5,725 bases of DNA from Promethearchaeota archaeon (lineage in GTDB: Archaea > Asgardarchaeota > Lokiarchaeia > Sigynarchaeales > SOKP01), in NCBI GenBank assembly GCA_016839655.1, contig JAEOTW010000223.1, positions 1 through 5,725 on the forward strand, written 5' to 3'. Shown one piece after another: positions 4,947 to 5,725 of this stretch; position 1 is the first letter of the stretch, and each line of letters opens with the position of its first letter. A program made the translations under genes and the position numbers. Under the pieces are notes generated by a model that was given only the letters and a program-made list of their open reading frames with translations, was not told where the DNA came from and did no database searches.

Positions 4947-5725
4947 ATGGAAGACTTTATCGCTTTATCAATAAAAAAAGCTGAATCACATAATGTTGAT
5001 TTTGCTGAATTTAGATTCTTTGGTTATGAAATAGAACAAATAGAGGTTAGAAATGGACAAATTGAAACACTTAAAAGGGGTAAAGACATTGGTTATGGAA
5101 TTCGTTTATTAAAAAATGGAGCATGGGGATTTGCAAGTACTGCAATTGTTAAAACATCTACTATTGATGAAATTGTCCGAACAGCTGTAAAAGAAGCTGA
5201 AGCGACTAGTCGAAAAATAAAACACCCAGTCGAGCTTACTCAGGAACCAATAATTAAAGATAAATATGAAACTCCTTTCAAGATCAATCCTTTTAATGTA
5301 GATATAGAAGAAAAATTAGAAATATTGAAGAAAGCAGATTCTATAATGGCTGAAATGGGAGATGTCATAAAAGTTAGAGAAAATGGAATGGAGTTTGCTA
5401 AAATTAATCTTGAATATGGAAACTCTGAAGGTACGTTAATTTCTGAACAAGAACTTTTTTCTGGGTGCATTTGTTCAGCAACAGCAATTGCTAATGATAA
5501 CCAGAATAGGAATAGAATGTTATATGAAATGAGAGGATTTGAATACATTGATATGTTTGATTTTGAAAAAACTTCAGAACAAATTGCATCAGAAGCTATC
5601 ATTCTAGCTACAAAAGCTATTGCTCCTAAACCTCAAAAAACAACATTTATCTTAGAACCTTTCCAACTTGGTCTCACAATTCATGAATCTTGTGGACATC
5701 CTTCAGAACTTGATCGCGTTTTAGG
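4947..5725 (+). CDS. tldD: TldD family metalloprotease, 3' end cut by the window
   Basis: The first 259 codons of a TldD/PmbA-type metallopeptidase gene, open to the right edge with no stop. The N-terminal domain shows the family pattern: MEDFIALSIKKAESHNVDFAEFR, then IEQIEVRNGQIETLKRGKDIGYGIRLLKNGAWGFAST (29-65). The metal site HESCGH (H246, E247, H251) near residue 246 is the HExxxH motif that distinguishes catalytic TldD from its non-catalytic partner TldE/PmbA. TldD and TldE form a heterodimer that degrades unfolded or modified peptides and matures some ribosomal peptides in bacteria. Archaeal homologues are common but less studied. Full-length members have about 450-480 residues, so roughly 200 are missing here, including the third metal ligand (a Cys). 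The ATG at 4947 matches the family N-terminus. No Shine-Dalgarno element precedes it, so the message may be leaderless. A tldE partner would be expected just downstream, outside the window. Confidence 0.92.
   Translation, partial: MEDFIALSIKKAESHNVDFAEFRFFGYEIEQIEVRNGQIETLKRGKDIGYGIRLLKNGAWGFASTAIVKTSTIDEIVRTAVKEAEATSRKIKHPVELTQEPIIKDKYETPFKINPFNVDIEEKLEILKKADSIMAEMGDVIKVRENGMEFAKINLEYGNSEGTLISEQELFSGCICSATAIANDNQNRNRMLYEMRGFEYIDMFDFEKTSEQIASEAIILATKAIAPKPQKTTFILEPFQLGLTIHESCGHPSELDRVL

Noticed and set aside
5240..5602. 120-codon minus-strand open frame opposite tldD
   Set aside because: It is fully antisense to a confidently recognised TldD coding region, and its Ser/Ile-rich hydrophobic product is typical of such shadows.

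Overview
The window is very AT-rich (roughly 70% A+T by eye) and looks archaeal. The evidence is a DUF5714-like cysteine-rich protein, translation starts preceded by GTGAT or GGAG Shine-Dalgarno elements, short TATA-like elements upstream of genes, and short oppositely oriented transcription units. The double-heptad coiled-coil protein at the left end and the base composition recall Asgard archaea of the Lokiarchaeia type. That placement is an inference from style, not a proven taxonomy. No rRNA, tRNA, CRISPR array, transposase or integrase is visible.

Layout. Positions 1-229 are AT-rich non-coding DNA leading into a plus-strand gene (230-1030) for a coiled-coil protein. Its C-terminal globular domain may be a degenerate PLD/TrmB-like fold. 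It converges, with only 8 bp between stops, on a minus-strand pair: a PHP-family phosphatase of HisK/HisJ type (2637-1777) followed 21 bp later by a DUF5714-like zinc-ribbon protein (1755-1039). A 147-bp divergent promoter region separates the PHP gene from a plus-strand NimA-like flavin-binding pyridoxamine-oxidase-fold protein (2785-3282). That gene converges (19-bp gap) on a second minus-strand pair: a PAP2-type membrane phosphatase (4813-3986) followed after 33 bp by a metallo-beta-lactamase-fold hydrolase with a TTG start (3952-3302). A 133-bp divergent intergenic region, with TATA-like elements and three AATTCAATT/AATTGAATT copies, precedes a plus-strand tldD homologue (4947 onward). The right edge cuts this gene just after its HExxxH metal site.

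The genes do not form one obvious pathway. They look like a set of small housekeeping or accessory metabolic units: two hydrolases acting on phosphate esters (PHP, PAP2), one MBL hydrolase, one flavoprotein, one peptidase and two poorly characterised proteins. No undescribed multi-gene system is evident. The most interesting items are the coiled-coil/degenerate-domain protein, the PHP-DUF5714 pair, a perfect 9-bp hairpin at the PNPOx/MBL convergent junction, and the repeated AT-rich sites in the PAP2/tldD divergent promoter.
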